Positions 25,601-40,600 of a stretch of DNA of 64,000 bases are shown in pieces. Numbering within the stretch: position 1 is the first letter of the stretch; every line of letters begins with the position of its first letter. Where the stretch lies: positions 16,915,501 to 16,979,500 of the forward strand of contig CM048560.1 of the NCBI GenBank assembly GCA_026413225.1, written 5' to 3'. The DNA is from Otis tarda (Eukaryota > Chordata > Aves > Otidiformes > Otididae). Both the position numbers and the translations under genes were made by a program. Below the pieces are notes generated by a model. That model had not been told where the DNA came from, did no database searches, and was given only the letters and a program-made list of their open reading frames with translations.

Positions 25601-28600
25601 CTTGTTTCTTCACTGCATTTTATTTTCCTAAAACCACTCCAAAGGACCTTTCAGGAAAGAAGATATATTCTTAGAGAAGGATAAAAGGGACGAAAAACAC
25701 CATACACAAGACAGAAGTTATAGCACAAACCTGTATCCATCACCATATTTTTCACTGTTTTTTTCCCTTCTACGCCTTTGCTTCTCTCTTCTGGCCTCAA
25801 TTCGCCGCTTTTCTTCTTCCTCACTTTTAACTTCTCCTTTGCCATCTTAACACATAGAAGGATTTTAAAATTATGTTTCAAACAAAAAATAATAATAACA
25901 AGAAAACACAAGAAAAAAAAGCAGCTCAGTAAAAGTATCCATCTTCCCTGTCTCTGCCACGAACACCTTAAAATGCAAAGACAGACCCTATACCTAAGTG
26001 ATTCAATGGCTTATTTAAGTGCCATAGAAGTTTTACTCTGTTTTTCTCCTCTAAAGACAATCAATTTAAACATTTTCTTCCAACAATGCAAACTTAGTAG
26101 TTAAGGGGTTACACTCTAGATCACAATCATAAAAGTAAGGAAATTCAGAGATAAAGCAAACCCTACCCTGTTGTGCCTAGTTATTAAAGGCCTCTTCAAG
26201 TAAGTGACCAGGAAAGAGTACTCCGGGTGCATGAGGAGAAACATTATTTAAATCTCTCCATGGTTTTAGAGCACCACTGCTACAATCTCATATTTTCCAA
26301 CAGAGGAAAAAGAGGTTCACTTAAGTTTTCCTCTGCAGTTCAACCTTAGGAGAGAGGTCAGCCTCCATGAAATCTGTCTCCATCCAAACAGCAACAGAAA
26401 GGAACAATACAGTAGCATAATGCAAAACAAGAAAGACTTGCAAAAAGTTCCGTGGCTTCAGAAGTGTCACAGAGCAGTGAAAACATTTCCACCAACCAAC
26501 AGCTTACACTTCATTCCTGATTACCCCAAGGATTTTAATTTTGTAGCAAAGAGTTTCAAAAATTACTCTGATCCAGAAAGGAGAAAAACCCCTATCCAAA
26601 ATATTATTTTTTAAAAATTCAATTTGGAAACAAAAAACAGCCACCCACCCACAGAGGGAATTCCCACTACTGATCTCAAGATTTACATTTCACTCAGTGC
26701 CTTACCACCAACTCTGGAAACGTTCAAAGGATCACTTGTTTTACTGCTGTAAAAATCATCTTATGTGACATTCTGTGGAGTAGAATGGCCTGTATCTTAG
26801 CCCTCAAGTCACAAATTCAAGTGCCCATCCTGTTACAAGTTGGAGAATGGAAGCCTGAATCTACATACAAACTAGGACTTCCCAGTAGGGTTCCCACTTT
26901 CCTTCAGTGCATTTATGCAAATTTTTAAAAATGGAAAAAAACTCCACACAATTAAAAAAAAATACTACTTCAAGAAAAGAAACTAATCACTTGGCTGCAA
27001 ATTTACCACACTCCTTACCATCAGATTAGACTACATATGCAACAGGGCAGCACACAAGAGAAAGGTGACTAAAAATAGTTTCAGCCTTAACACTGGATTT
27101 CTTTTGTATAGGTGTTTGAAATCACTACAGTTAATATACACTCTGATATTATGTAAACTAATAATTAACTTGTTTCATTCAGACTGCACAGGTAATAGAC
27201 CCTGTGTTCTTGAGAGCAGGTCTCCGAGTTAACTAAATCCACTTTTATCAACTGACTCACCTAGGATTTAAGGGTGAGGTTGATCAGCTAGTGGGAGAAA
27301 TAATAAGATAAGGGTGAGGAACTTGTGGGATAAGTAATGTTTAAGCAATGGAATGGTAGTAAGTATAGAAGATCATTTACATGAATTTCACAAAAACTAA
27401 AAAAAGTCAAACAACAACAACATACAGAGATTATCAGAAAGCAGACAGACAATAAGCATGTAAAGAACAAAACGAGTGAGGGACGGATGTTACAAACAAT
27501 CAGCTTCTCCACGGCCTAAATTTATAAACTCTTTTAAAAAAAATGTCAGGCTACTCAATAGCTATAGTCATATAGGCCTACTAGAATTAGAAAATACTAC
27601 TAATTAGAAAAAATTTTTTTACAATGAGAGTTGTAGAGCACTGGAACAGGTTGCCCAGAGAGGTGGTGGATGCCCCATCCCTGGAAATGTTCAAGGCCAG
27701 GCTGGATGAGGCTCTGAGCAACCTGATCTAGTCAGGGATGTCCCTGCTTCTTGCAGGGGAATTGGGCTAGATGACCTTTGAAGGTCCCTTCCAACTCTAA
27801 CCATTCTATGATTCTACTAAATCTATTCACTCAAAGGCACACACATACAATACCTTACAAAGCAAACTGACTTACCTCCAAAAGTCTGATATCCAAGATC
27901 ATAAGCATCTCTTGTAAAGTCTTCATATATAACAACTGCACCACTTGTATCCACTTCAATTTCCTAATAAAGTCAAATTTGTAAATTTTGTAAGAAAAAA
28001 AAAAACAAACAAAACAATGCCATTCTAAATCTAGAAAAAGAGTGCAAATTACTTTATTTCCAAAAACCTGTTACTTGCTACTTTTATCAAATATGACAGT
28101 AGAATAAAGTGAATTGACTATCTAGTTAGATTCAGTGAACAAACACTTCAAGGCGTTAAGGAGAAATGGTAGCTTGAAGTCTTTGTGAATTAGTTTCACA
28201 ATCAAAATTCTCACTGTCTTCTACATAAATATTCCGACTTCCAATTGAGATTTTTAAATACTTAGTCAAAACAACTTAATATCTCCACTCAAAACCAAGG
28301 AAAATAACATTCCAGTCTTTCAACATGGAACCAGGATATATACACATGTGCTTAGGTTACCAATCACATTCTTACATATTGTTGCCACTGGTCTTTAAGT
28401 GGGAACTAATCTTTGTGCCCTATCAGAGAACACCTGTTAACACTAGTCCTTTTTTTTTTATTTACCCTCTCTCCTTGATGTGTCTTATATCTTATCCATT
28501 CTTCCTCATCATTGTTTAGTAATCTCCCTGTCATTTTGTACTTAATTTCTCAACCCATCCAAGCAGACAAGCAGGTCCTAGGTGTATGAATTCAAGCTGA

Positions 28601-31600
28601 CTACCTATGGCAACACGAGAAGCGTTCATAAGACAGCTCTCTGTGCATTACAAGAATAGGTAGGGTCTACAAACACACTTTTAAAATCCATTTTCCAGGC
28701 TACTTGCACAAACTTTCATCTGAAAACAGTAAGGACTTTGGACTGCAACCAAAGTAAGACAGTCTTAGATAAAGTGAAGAAAAAAAATAGTTTAGAAAAA
28801 CTAAATTAATTTTTATAACTCTGGCTTAATAATTATTTAAGGTATAGTGTGCAAACTTCTGAAAGAACCACAAACATTTTCCAGTTCTGGGAATCTTTAC
28901 CTCTATAGTAGAATCCTGGAAAGATGTCTTCATATCTATAAAAATAAAATGAGGAAGAAATGAATAGTGCAAAAGTACTGTCATTGTCAATTCATTTTAA
29001 GGCAATAAGATACTTAGGAAAAAAACTCAGCTTGCTAAGCAGCTAGGACAGCCTATGTCTACAATTTACCATATTTTAGTAATAACACTAAATGTAAAAT
29101 CAGTTATCCTTAGGAATATAAACTAAATAGTCTTCTAGAAGCAACCACCTACATCTAACTTCACAAAACAAGAAAATCAAGATTGCAAGGACAATATAAT
29201 TTTGCTATATATTTTCATACATGTATTCTAAACCAACTGCATCCAATTTTCTGTTAGTTGTTACAAACTTTTTAGTTTTCAACTACACAATAATACTTAG
29301 ACCATATTTCAGTTCAAGTTTCAGAAAATTGTATTAAGCCACCCAATAGTTTCTTCCTCGCAGCCTCAGAGCCACAGGACAGGTTGATCAGAAGTGCATT
29401 CTAGTAGGCTCTACCCACTCCACTTCTTAAAGTAACTTCAATATTACATAGCACACTGGCCCTTGGCTTGTGGAAATCACTGAAGGGGAACAGATAACAA
29501 ACTAAAAGTGCTCTGTCTGAAGGCAGTTTAGAAAAGAAGAACCTACAAAAGTACTGAAAAAAAAGAAGAGCTAAGAAGGAGACCTTTGAGATGCAAGTCT
29601 GATATACCTGGCTGTGTGTTTTACAGACCCATTTCATCACAACAAAGCTGGCAAGTCCAGCAACAACAGTCCCGTGTATTTACCTTGCAAGCCTTGAGTT
29701 AAAATAATTTTAAACATTTTTCAGGTGTGATTTGAAATTGAACTACATAGAACACTGTAGATGTAATTTCTTCAGTAATTGACAAGCACGAAAAACTAAA
29801 ATTTGACTGTTGTACACGCCATTCGTAATATTTAATACTCATTTATATTCCCTTAAAGCAAGTAATTTATTCAAGACTCATTAGTGACTTTTTTATCCAG
29901 CTTTGTCTGCAATACCAAAACTATTAAAGTTGCAGGACATCTTCAGGGAAGCTAAACAAAGCAACTGCTACTAACACTTCGCAATTTATATTTCCATTAT
30001 ATCATATTTCCAGTTCTTCTCTTCCTTATGGAATTTCATTTACAAGAATAACATGCCTTTCACAAATCGTTCTGTAACAATTTTCACTGTTTTCTTGGTT
30101 TGCCTCCCTTTACCTCTCCACTCACATCTCATGTCTTTATTTCAGCTGCATTGCAGTTGATGCACTACTTTTTACATCTGTCTAAGTACTTGGACAGCAG
30201 GGCCCAGGCTTCTGCAAGGGAACATTTTAATATTCATCAGGCATTGTCACCTAAGGCAACCTGAGGTCTGAAATTATTTTCAGTGATGAAAATTTGCCTC
30301 TGGAAAGTATCATTATACAGTATCAGCAGTACATATTTAAACATATCAAAACATTCAAATTCATTCAGCAAATTATCTTTGCAGTAGAAAAGCTACAAGA
30401 GTAAATTCATAAAATCTGTTGGAGAGTACTTCAAAGGTAGAAAATAAAGTGTTACAAAACAGCTCATACAGCCCTCCTTCTCAAAATTAAAAGTAAATAC
30501 TTAATAATGAATTTTAAAAAATAGTAATTTTAACTTCAGAATTTTGGCACTTGCTACTTACTAGGTGATTTTTTCTGGCTTAGCTTCAAAATAGGTTTTG
30601 TCATTTTGGGTTTCTTGATAAATGTCCCACCAGGTTTGTTATATGGCTGTGGTATCATTTTTCTTTTTATTCCTCTTGCAGCAACTGCTGCAGGACCGGG
30701 TTTGTTATGATAGTCAACAACAATTCCAGGTCTGTGCATTCCTCCAAAGTCTCCCATATGCTGAAAATTTGTGAAACCAAGAGAAAGGTATTAGTATAGG
30801 AAATCAGTAGAAATAAAACAATTACTTGCTACAATAAAACTGGGAACTAAGTAAAATCTGCATTCTAGAGTAAAATGCACAGGAAATTTAAGCTCCTGGC
30901 TTGACCTTGTGTTGTGCAATGGCTTTGTGGGTGTTTGTCCAGTAGAATGAATATGTATGTATAAACTGTGTTTCTGCTTATTCAGAACCATTGTCCAGAC
31001 AACCAACATGTCTATCAGAGTTCATCTCAGCCTAACACCTTGGCACCTCTCTTCAGATTCTCTAGATGAATGACTTCTCCCTCTGGGAAAAAACAGAGCT
31101 AACCAACCCAGTTTTCAACATCTTAGTCAGCAGTCATTCAGAAAAAAAAAAAAAAAAATTCTAAATCTTCTTTAGGCCAAATGATTAGCAGCAATTTGAA
31201 AACAGAGTAAAGGCTAGTGTGGAACAGTGATTAACTGAAGCAAGGTTACTCATTCTCTTACTTATCTTTCCACAGAATTCAATAAATTGAGAATTTAACA
31301 GTTGGGCCTGCAGGGAGCGATACAAACTCAGTTGAAAGACTAAACCTTTATTATTTCTAAAATGTGGTACAGTCATTTGTGGACACTCATTTGTAAATAT
31401 TACCTCTCTGAAGGCATGGAACAAATGAGCAATTTGAAGAGGGAGAATTTAGGTAGCTGCAACACTTTCAAAAGTGCTAACACACTTAATATGAACTCAA
31501 TTATTTGATTTATAAAGGGCAGAAGAGAGCCCACTGACTGGATAGGTGACTTGGATAAGCAGAAATATTTGTATTGCCATGAGAAGAGAATTAGTATTAC

Positions 31601-34600
31601 ACTATCAAAGTTAAAAGAACAAAAATAACTTCAACATACTTTGTTAAAGGTATAACATTTTTAAAGCAAATTTTAAATGACAGACAGAATGCACTAAAAC
31701 AGGCATTTTTCTTAACCAGAAGTCCATGCACAAGATCTCCATGTTAATTTATTTAGTTGAGATAGTTACAGAACTACCTAGTATGTAAATTTATGCTGTA
31801 CTCATGTATATTAGACATGAAGTATGCACTTGGATAATTTCTTTTTTTTTTTAAACAGTCTATCTATTAAAGGTGCAATGCATTTTACATATGTTAAGTA
31901 GTTTAGCCTTTACACTCCCCTTTATTACATAAAAGTCTAAAAAGATAAATTTCAAAAGCAAAACAAAAAAAATAAATAAGGCTATTTGGTTGTAACTCTG
32001 CACAAAACTTTCAGATCTAAATGAGTTCTGAAAGGACGGCATCCAAGCTCAGCAACCTAACCCTTCCAGCTTCACAAGCAGAGAAACATAAAAGATTAGA
32101 ACATATTTCTCACACCATGCTACGTGCTAGCTAGCAGCCATGTGCAAATCTGAGCTAAAATTTGAATATGACAACTAGAGTACTCAAGAATGCTGCAAAG
32201 TAGACTTTCTGAAACAAAACCATCACACAATTAAGCATTTAAAAGATCCAGTAAATAATAAATAATAATAATAAATAATAAATAATCTTCCTCTACACTT
32301 CAAGCTACAAACAAGTTGTACGGTTTAATATTAAAGAATCACTTCCAAATCAATATAGCATATTTAGAAGTTTTAAAAGATAAGTTACACCTACAGGCAC
32401 AGGCAGAAAAGCGTTCACTGAACTCTTCGTGCTTAAAAAACCCATAATCAGAATAGAGATTTTAAAACCAAGATAAAGGGACACCATCAACTTGAAGTTA
32501 GACCTTCTGTCAGGATTTTTTTTTCTGCTAGCTCATTTAACATCAGGCTTTACTTCTTCAAACTGTGATCCACTATTTTGTGTATAGCTAATCTTGGTGG
32601 TTCTTGGACATACAGTTTCTACATCTTACACTGGAAAGGAATCCACTGAAAAGGAGTAAGAACCTAAGTCTTCAAAACAAAACAAGTAACAGGACTAGGT
32701 ACATTATGTGGAAATCGATCTCAATTCTGTGAAAGGACCTGATTTCAAGTTGATGACGTCCCTTTAACTCTGCTTTAATTTTGAAAAAGAATCGCTGTAA
32801 CTGCTAACCACTCACCCTTGCCATTTCCTCCCCATCACCCTTTCAACACACAAGTCAGAGTAAGAATTAAGTTTAAAAGAAGACTTGATGTTTGACAAAG
32901 CATGTGTTCAACCTATTAAAGAATTAGCTAAACATTTACCTTTACAGGAAACAAAAACTACTCTAGCATTCACAACCTGGGTTTTATTTTTTGCTTATAC
33001 ATTGCACCTTTAACCTACTCAAAACTTCAAAAGTTTTTGAATTAAACTTTTACAATATCCAAGAACTTCCCCACCAGCAAAGATGCTAGTGTTTACAAGG
33101 AAAAATGCAAGTCCTTTTAATCCCTTTTAGACCAAACCTATTACTTTTATCTCCACCTTTCAAACAAAAGGAGAGATTTAACAAACCTTATCAACTAGTC
33201 TATTACTCATTACTTTCAACAGAAAGGACTGGGTTCTACTTGAAGACAGCTTCAAGGGGGTACACAACATTGTCAACCATGATAGATTGCTTGGACAAAA
33301 AACCCACACTGTACTGAACAGTGCATTCATTTTAAAGCAGTGGTCTTGAAAGGGTTTAAAAGAGTGTCTAGTGAAAAGAATCTGAAAAGATTCTGTACTT
33401 ACTCCTCGGCCTCGGCCTCTGCCTGTTGATGGTCCTCCAAAAGCATCATAGTTTCTGCTTCCAAATCCACTTTCAGGATAAGCAGGCGTTCCTCTCCCCC
33501 GAGAGCCTACAGGTGCAGGCTTCATATGGGGTGAAGAAAAACTGCTGTAGGAAGAGTAACTCTCTCTTCCTCTGTCCTCCATAAACCCAGGCCTCAATTT
33601 TGAACGGGAGTAAGGTGCTTCCCAGCTAGACCCGCCCTGGTTTCTACCTCCGAAAGAGTCAAGGCTATTCCGGTAGGAGTTGTCAAATCGACCACCATAA
33701 CTACCTCCGAAGCGGCTTTGTTCGGGTTCGTTATAACCATAGCCAGATCTGTACAGATCTCGCCCACCCAGAGAAGACCCGGAGTCGTAAGACTCATAAG
33801 GTCCAAACCTGGAAAAGTTGCACAGTGAGGAGAAAAAAAAAGTAAGCTTACTAGTGTTATACATTTCAAAAGACAAGTTATCAGTTGACATTTATCAACT
33901 AAAATCAATTTCATACTATACTGGTCCGTACAGTTGTGTTATTGTTTAATCTTGATTAGGGCTGGGCAAACCACACGATGACCAGATAGAAAGCTATCTG
34001 AGTCATTTTTGCTACAAACAATTCTAAAGTTCAGTATGTCTGAACTTTCTTTACTTAAAATTTTCAGCAACATTTATTTACTAAAACATTATTAGAGCCC
34101 AGCCCTAGTCTCATTAAAATAGTCACCTGCAGACATTCACAGGCTAGTCAAGCTCTCCTTTATTCAAAATCATGCCCTCACATTCTAACAGTTAAACAGC
34201 AGTTAAAAGGCAGCTTAGTTCTGAACTGAAGAAAAAAAAGATTTTTTTTTTAGTAGTACAGTTGAGAGTCTTAAACATCCCACAATTCTAATTTTAAAGG
34301 AAAAATACACATGCTCTTCCATTCATATTTGTACTTTTGGAAATTTTCTTCCCTGTAAAACTCAGTCTCCCAATTAGAGTTAATGACCTTCAACACATCC
34401 ATCTTTCACTTGCAGACCATTAAGTCTAGCAACTCAGGATTTTGAAAGTCTAGTCCAATGCATGCACAGCAGACAAAAAAACAGTCCTTGGAATTTCAGG
34501 GTAGAGTAACAAGGAGCTGAAATCTTTAGTTATTTACCAAAAGTTTGCTTTGGCTTGGCAGGGGGGTAGAGGTCAGGCTAGAAATCATCAATATTTTTAA

Positions 34601-37600
34601 CCACTTGGAAGGGAAACACGTTAGTGTCCCTGCAGGTTTATAATAATAGGATTTAGCAGGAGCTGGGAAAGACAACCCCTTGACTGATAACATATAAAGT
34701 AGAACAGATTCAAATTACTAACTATATCTATAGTAAACTGAATGCCTTCATTTTAAAATATATTAGTCTCAGAAGATCCAAAGCTACACAGAAAATGACA
34801 CTATCTACAAAAAAAAAGCCCATGCACAAATATTAACGTTACACGGCAAGAGACATTTCAGTGTTCAAGTAGTCATTCAACCTTAATCATATGCAGATTA
34901 CTATATGGTAGGTACAGCTCATTCCTGAATCTCTGCTCAGACTTTTAAGTTAATCTTAATGTTCAACATTAAACAAATTATACTTAACTAAAATGTTTAA
35001 CAGAACCATACAGTAAAACAGAACACTTTTCCAGCCTCCCTCCTTAGTACTGTTCTTGCCCAGTGGCACCACAGTGACTATAGACATCATACAGTAGTCT
35101 GGCTACAGCCAGACAAGAATTCAAGGGCGCACATAAGAAAACCATCAGATTATCTAAGTTTTCTTCATGTTTTATTTCCTCCAAGATAGAATCACTACTC
35201 TGAAAAGTATGCTTCTTTGAATACAATATTAAGACCTAAATCAAATCAGCTGGTCCCTACTGTTTTTATCTGAAAGGTTAACAGTAATAGAATCCTAGCA
35301 TTAAATACACAACTTTAAGACCACTGCATCAGAATTTTTATTTTTAGACCAATCCATCTTACAAAGCAGCCCAGAACCCAGAACATGCACACAGTTTTGA
35401 GTGTAATCAGTACCTGCCAATGAAATAATCTGGACATGACTTTCAGATTCAATACCAAGATAATTTGAGCACTGCACATTCAAACCAAAGAACATATACC
35501 CTAAATGTTCCTTGAGAATGGAATGTTGATAGATTCAGTCTAAGGCACTAAACCAGTTAGGTCTAGTCTGTTATGTCAGAAATGGTACGTCAGGCCAATT
35601 AGCTAAAATTTGCTAGTTATTACAAAAAAAATAAAGCTTTTCCCATTTCATTCAACGATACATTGTTTCACAATACATTTCCACAAAAATACTGATTATT
35701 ACAAGAATCTAGCTCTTAGAGTTTAGTATTTGCCAGTATTTATCGAACATGGAGACTCAGAACAAAAGTGTTCATATAAAATCATAACAACATGCCTCAG
35801 GAACACTTAAGTTAGAAGACAGAATGATTTAAACTTAAATTGCATTTGATCAATTCTTGGGACAACTGAAGGATTATTTTACCTGCTACCACCACCACCT
35901 CCTCCGCCTCCACCTCCATGACTCTCCATCCCATAGGATTGGTTAAGGTAAGAGTCCATGGATCGTGGGCCACCATAGCCTCCATGCCCATAATCACGGT
36001 CCATGTCTAAAAAAAGAGCAGAAAAATGTTTATAAAGAAAGCAAGCAAGTAGTCTTATTAAGTAATCTAGCTTAAATTCTTAAGTTAAAAGTTTCTTTGC
36101 CACTGTGCTTACAAACAAAACACAAAACTGTCAGCTGCAAACCGACTTCGACACTATGCTTAGGGAAGTCATGTGTCTTTGTCATCATCTGAGCACCTCT
36201 TCACTGAAATCAAGTTTATACTTTTTCACCAGTAGTGGGTAACTCAGGATTATTGTTCCATCAGTTAGAATTAGGACGCAAGTTAAATTAAGAGAATTAA
36301 AAGGAAAAGTCCAATGTAGAATATGTCAGAAGGTAGTGCAGAATTAAGACCACTTCCCACCCTTTAACAATACACACAGCTCACAGGCATCTGCTTTCTC
36401 TATTCACTGCCAGAAGCCACCTCCACTCACACCGACAGAGACCTTAGGTCAAGGTTACAAGCAGTCATGCTGCAGTACAGACTCTGTATATAGGCTACAG
36501 TCAAACAAAAGAATTTTCTCCCATCTAGCACAAACAAAACTCCACCCAAATCAGTACCAAGTTGCAGCTCACTAACTGCACTAAGACGTTGAAATTGCAT
36601 AGCTGAACTAATGTCATTTCACTACATCTTTATATAGAATCACAGAATCATAAAATTGTTTAGGTTGGAAAAGACTTTTAAGATCATAAGTCCACCATTA
36701 AACCACGTCGCCAAGCACCACATCTACACATCTTTTAAATAGCTCCAGGGATGATGACTCAGCCACTTCCCCGGGCAGCCTGTTCCAGTGCTTGACAACT
36801 CTTTCGGTGAAGAAATTTTTCCTAATATCCAATTTAAACATCCCCTGGCACAACCTGAGGTTGTAATCTTGTAATAAAGTCTAGCAAAAGAACCGACTTC
36901 TTCCTCAACACTGGAAGTCCTATGTAAAAGTTCTGGTTAAATAACCACTCAAATTCAAAGCACTAATACAGTGTCCTAGATCTGCATAATGAGTTTGCTA
37001 CAGTGTCTTCCTGTAGCATACAGAATTTGCACTTCACCGGCATTGTAGTGACAAAAACTGCTTCCTGGTGCAAACCAACACTAACTTTTGGATAATACAA
37101 AGAAAGGCTGGCAAGTCAAGCCTCAGAGAAAAGGTAACACAGAAAAGGAAAACACAGTGATCATAGGAAGGATAAAAATATAACCACACAAAGACTCGTC
37201 CACTCTAACAAGAGAATATTTTATACATTTTAAAATAACCAAGTTTAAACCACTGACTTTTCCAGAAGACAACAGGACAATAAGTTCACTTGAAGTCATA
37301 AGAAATTTTCCTGTTTAAAGAAACACAGTAATTCTCTGTGCATATTATTTCATCAAAATAACTGCAGTGATGAAAAGTACATACACACTATTCCCTGTTT
37401 GTATCTGCTTCTTGCTAGCACCAGGCAGCCATTGTAATTTACTTATATCTGTCAACATCAAGAATTCTGCAAATTATATTGAACTGACTGTTTCACAGAT
37501 GTTCTCAGCATGTCTGAATAGACTCCAAATGAAGATCTCCTGCTAGTTTTTTTCTTCTAATGATCATAGGTACTTTCAAAAAAATTAAAGATGATACTTC

Positions 37601-40600
37601 TGAAACAAAAAACCTTTGAACATGGATGCAACACTGCACATTTCCATATTCCCAACATACAATAAAGATTCTGCAGCAAGGTACAAAAAAAAAAAAAAAA
37701 AAAAAAAGCTTTTCAAAATACTAATCCCATAGCACCACACAGCATCAACTTAAACTGCAAAAAGTTACTCTAAATAAATGGCTGAGCCTTTTAGTAGAAG
37801 TATCTAACATTCCTCTCTGGTGTGACTAAATAAATTATCTACCACCTAATTCCAGTGAGTGGAATACCCTCAAGACTGCCTACGTAAAGATGCAGGCCAG
37901 TAAAGAGTAAGATAGTCAATAAAACAAACTCAGTTTCACAGAAATTAAGGTTAGATTAAACCATGGTCAATCTCTAATCTAAGGTTTTGGGTTTTGTTCT
38001 TTGTTGTTTTTTTTTTTAAATACAGTATATCTAATCAAAAGACACTGACATTCTGATAGCTGAAATATCTGACTTGAAAGAACCCAGTAATTTACCTTAG
38101 TTTCACCCGCTCTCTATTATCTACAGACCACAAGATAGCACATAAGTAATTACACTAAGAGTTGAATCAAATCATTTAACAAGGAAGAATACAACATACT
38201 GTCAAGACCCCTGCCACTGCAATCCAATTCTATTACTGTGTACTAAGTAGTGACCAGTGTTGTCCATATGCCAGAAGTTTGCTAGTGGAAAAACAAAAGC
38301 ATAGTTTTGAAACAAACTTTCAGATTAAAATTTTTAGCATGAAAGCAAATACTAAAATACGTTTTACAATCACAGGATAACTTCTGACATACACTTCAGG
38401 ATAACTTCTTCATCCACTTCTGACATCCACTCTCCTTACTCATCCATGGTTCATGTTATCTAACATCAGCAGTCGTGCGGTAGAGCTATGCCAGTCCCTA
38501 AATCCTCAAATGCCTTTAGGACATCATCACCTCCTCCCTAACAGTGAACAACTTACTCATCCTTTCCAGCCTCACTGCACTTCATTTATCTATATTATAA
38601 TATATTCATGTTTGAAAAGGTTTAACAGCGGATACAAAAGGTACACAGAGGTGAAGAAGGATGATTACTTACACTATTTTCTATGACAAGAAACTGAAGG
38701 TAGCAAATGAAGCTTAAAAATAACCAGCTAAAAAATTAGTTGGATCCTTTTTTCAAAAAACAGATACTTCAGTCCTAGAACTGCTCTGTTACAAGAAGTT
38801 GCTAAAAACTTATATGGATTTAAAAAATAAACTGGACAAATCCACTGAGAAGAAATTAAAAGGATGTCGAACACAAAGACTGTGCCTCTGGTTCAGAAAG
38901 TCCCCAAGCTGCAAACCAATGAAGGCATATAAGTATATCAAAGGAGTACTTGTACTATTCCTTCCAAATCTCCAAGCAAACAGTAATAAATAATGAATGA
39001 AAAAAAAAAAATCAGTACTTCAGTAAAATAAAAATAATCTTTACACAATAACAAACCAGAAGCACTGGCTTGAAACAAGCTAAATTTCCCTGTATTTTAA
39101 ATTAATAATCCACAGTGATGACAACAAACTTAAGGATCCATTGTGCAACAGTGTCCTGATTGTAGCTGAGATGGAGCTAATTTTCTCTCCAGTAGCTGCT
39201 GTATTTTGGATTTAGTATGTGAAGAACGTTGATAGTACACTGATGTTGTTAGCTGTTGCTAAGAGATCAAGGACTTTTCTCAGCTGGCCAGGTTTTACTA
39301 ATGTGTAGAGGTACAAGAAGCTGGGAGTGGTACAGCCAGTACAGCTGACCCAAACTGGCCAAAGGAAGTATTCCATACTGTAGACGTCATGCTCAGTACA
39401 TAAGCAAGGTTGGCCAGGGGGCAGTTCTCTTGCTCTGTCAGGATTGTTCCGAGATGACTCTCGGTTCTGTTCCGTGACTTGGAAGGAGTTGTACCAGTCA
39501 TCAGGTCGTGAGATATTGTGCATGCTCATTTTGCACATTATAATCGTCATTACAGATAGATAGTAGTCCTCTTCCTTTGCCATCCTAATAAACTGTCTTT
39601 ATCTCAACCCACGAGTTCCCCTTTCTTTCTAGTTCTCTTCCCCACCCCACCCAGAAATGAGAAGAGTGAGTGAGCAGCTGCGTGGTCCTTAGTTAACTAG
39701 CTGGGGTTAAATCACAAAAAATAGTGAACAACATTTTTTTTCCCAAGCACATTACATTTTTCATAACACGACACCTGCTTTAAGATCACAAGCTTGTCAT
39801 TAGATACAGAAGTTTTAACACATCATTGAGTCCCATGCAGAACACTGAAACAATCCAACGATACAGATCAATTTTTGGAATAGCAGCAAAAGTCAATTCC
39901 CCTGCTAGATTAAAAGGACAATAGTTACAGTAGTCAAAATATTAAAATGAATAGTTAATATTATTAACATAAATATTGTTAACATAATTTATTCTACAGG
40001 CCATGTCATCTCTGTCTCAAACCAAGTCATCAGCCATCCAATGAAGAGCGCTCCACACTGGCTAAAAGCTTCCAACAGGAAGAACCTTGCCAAGAACTCG
40101 AGTGAAAACCAGGCAAAGATGATAACTTCCAATATCCATCCTCTATTGCCATCTACTGGACCCCTACAAAATAGCCTTTACCCCATCGTACAGAGTCAGA
40201 GCAAGACAAAGCCTTATGCATGCCTTACTAATGTATATACAATACACAAACATTACTGTTAAATGTTTCAAACTGCATACATCATAACTAATATTTAATA
40301 ATTATGATTAATAGAAAGTTTAATTATCACAATGAAAACTATTATTACAAAGGTATATGAAAGGGACAATCTAGTTGTAGAACATATATTTGATTGGTTA
40401 CTTCCCATAGGATGAGCCTGGATTCACTTTAATACTACTGTCATCAGATCTCAGAAAAGCAGGTTCTTGGTAACAGATACAGTAAATATTCCAATAAGAT
40501 ACTTAAACTAACACTTAAGAAGCTTTTCTACTAAAAATCTAAAGGACATTTAACTAGGAATCAATACAGAAGATTAAAAAATAGGGCAATAGCTTTAATT

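Noticed and set aside
25651-25911. An 86-codon Lys-rich frame on the minus strand over exon 8
   Set aside because: It is in the wrong frame; the phase carried from exon 7 gives the [12 protein letters not shown] reading known from ZNF326.
33178-33891. A single 237-codon open frame on the minus strand
   Set aside because: Only 33403-33808 is exon; both ends read into intron past clear splice sites (CCAG acceptor, GTAAGT donor).
39212-39583. A 123-codon minus-strand frame
   Set aside because: It lies wholly inside the solo LTR and is antisense to it; no retroviral protein is involved.
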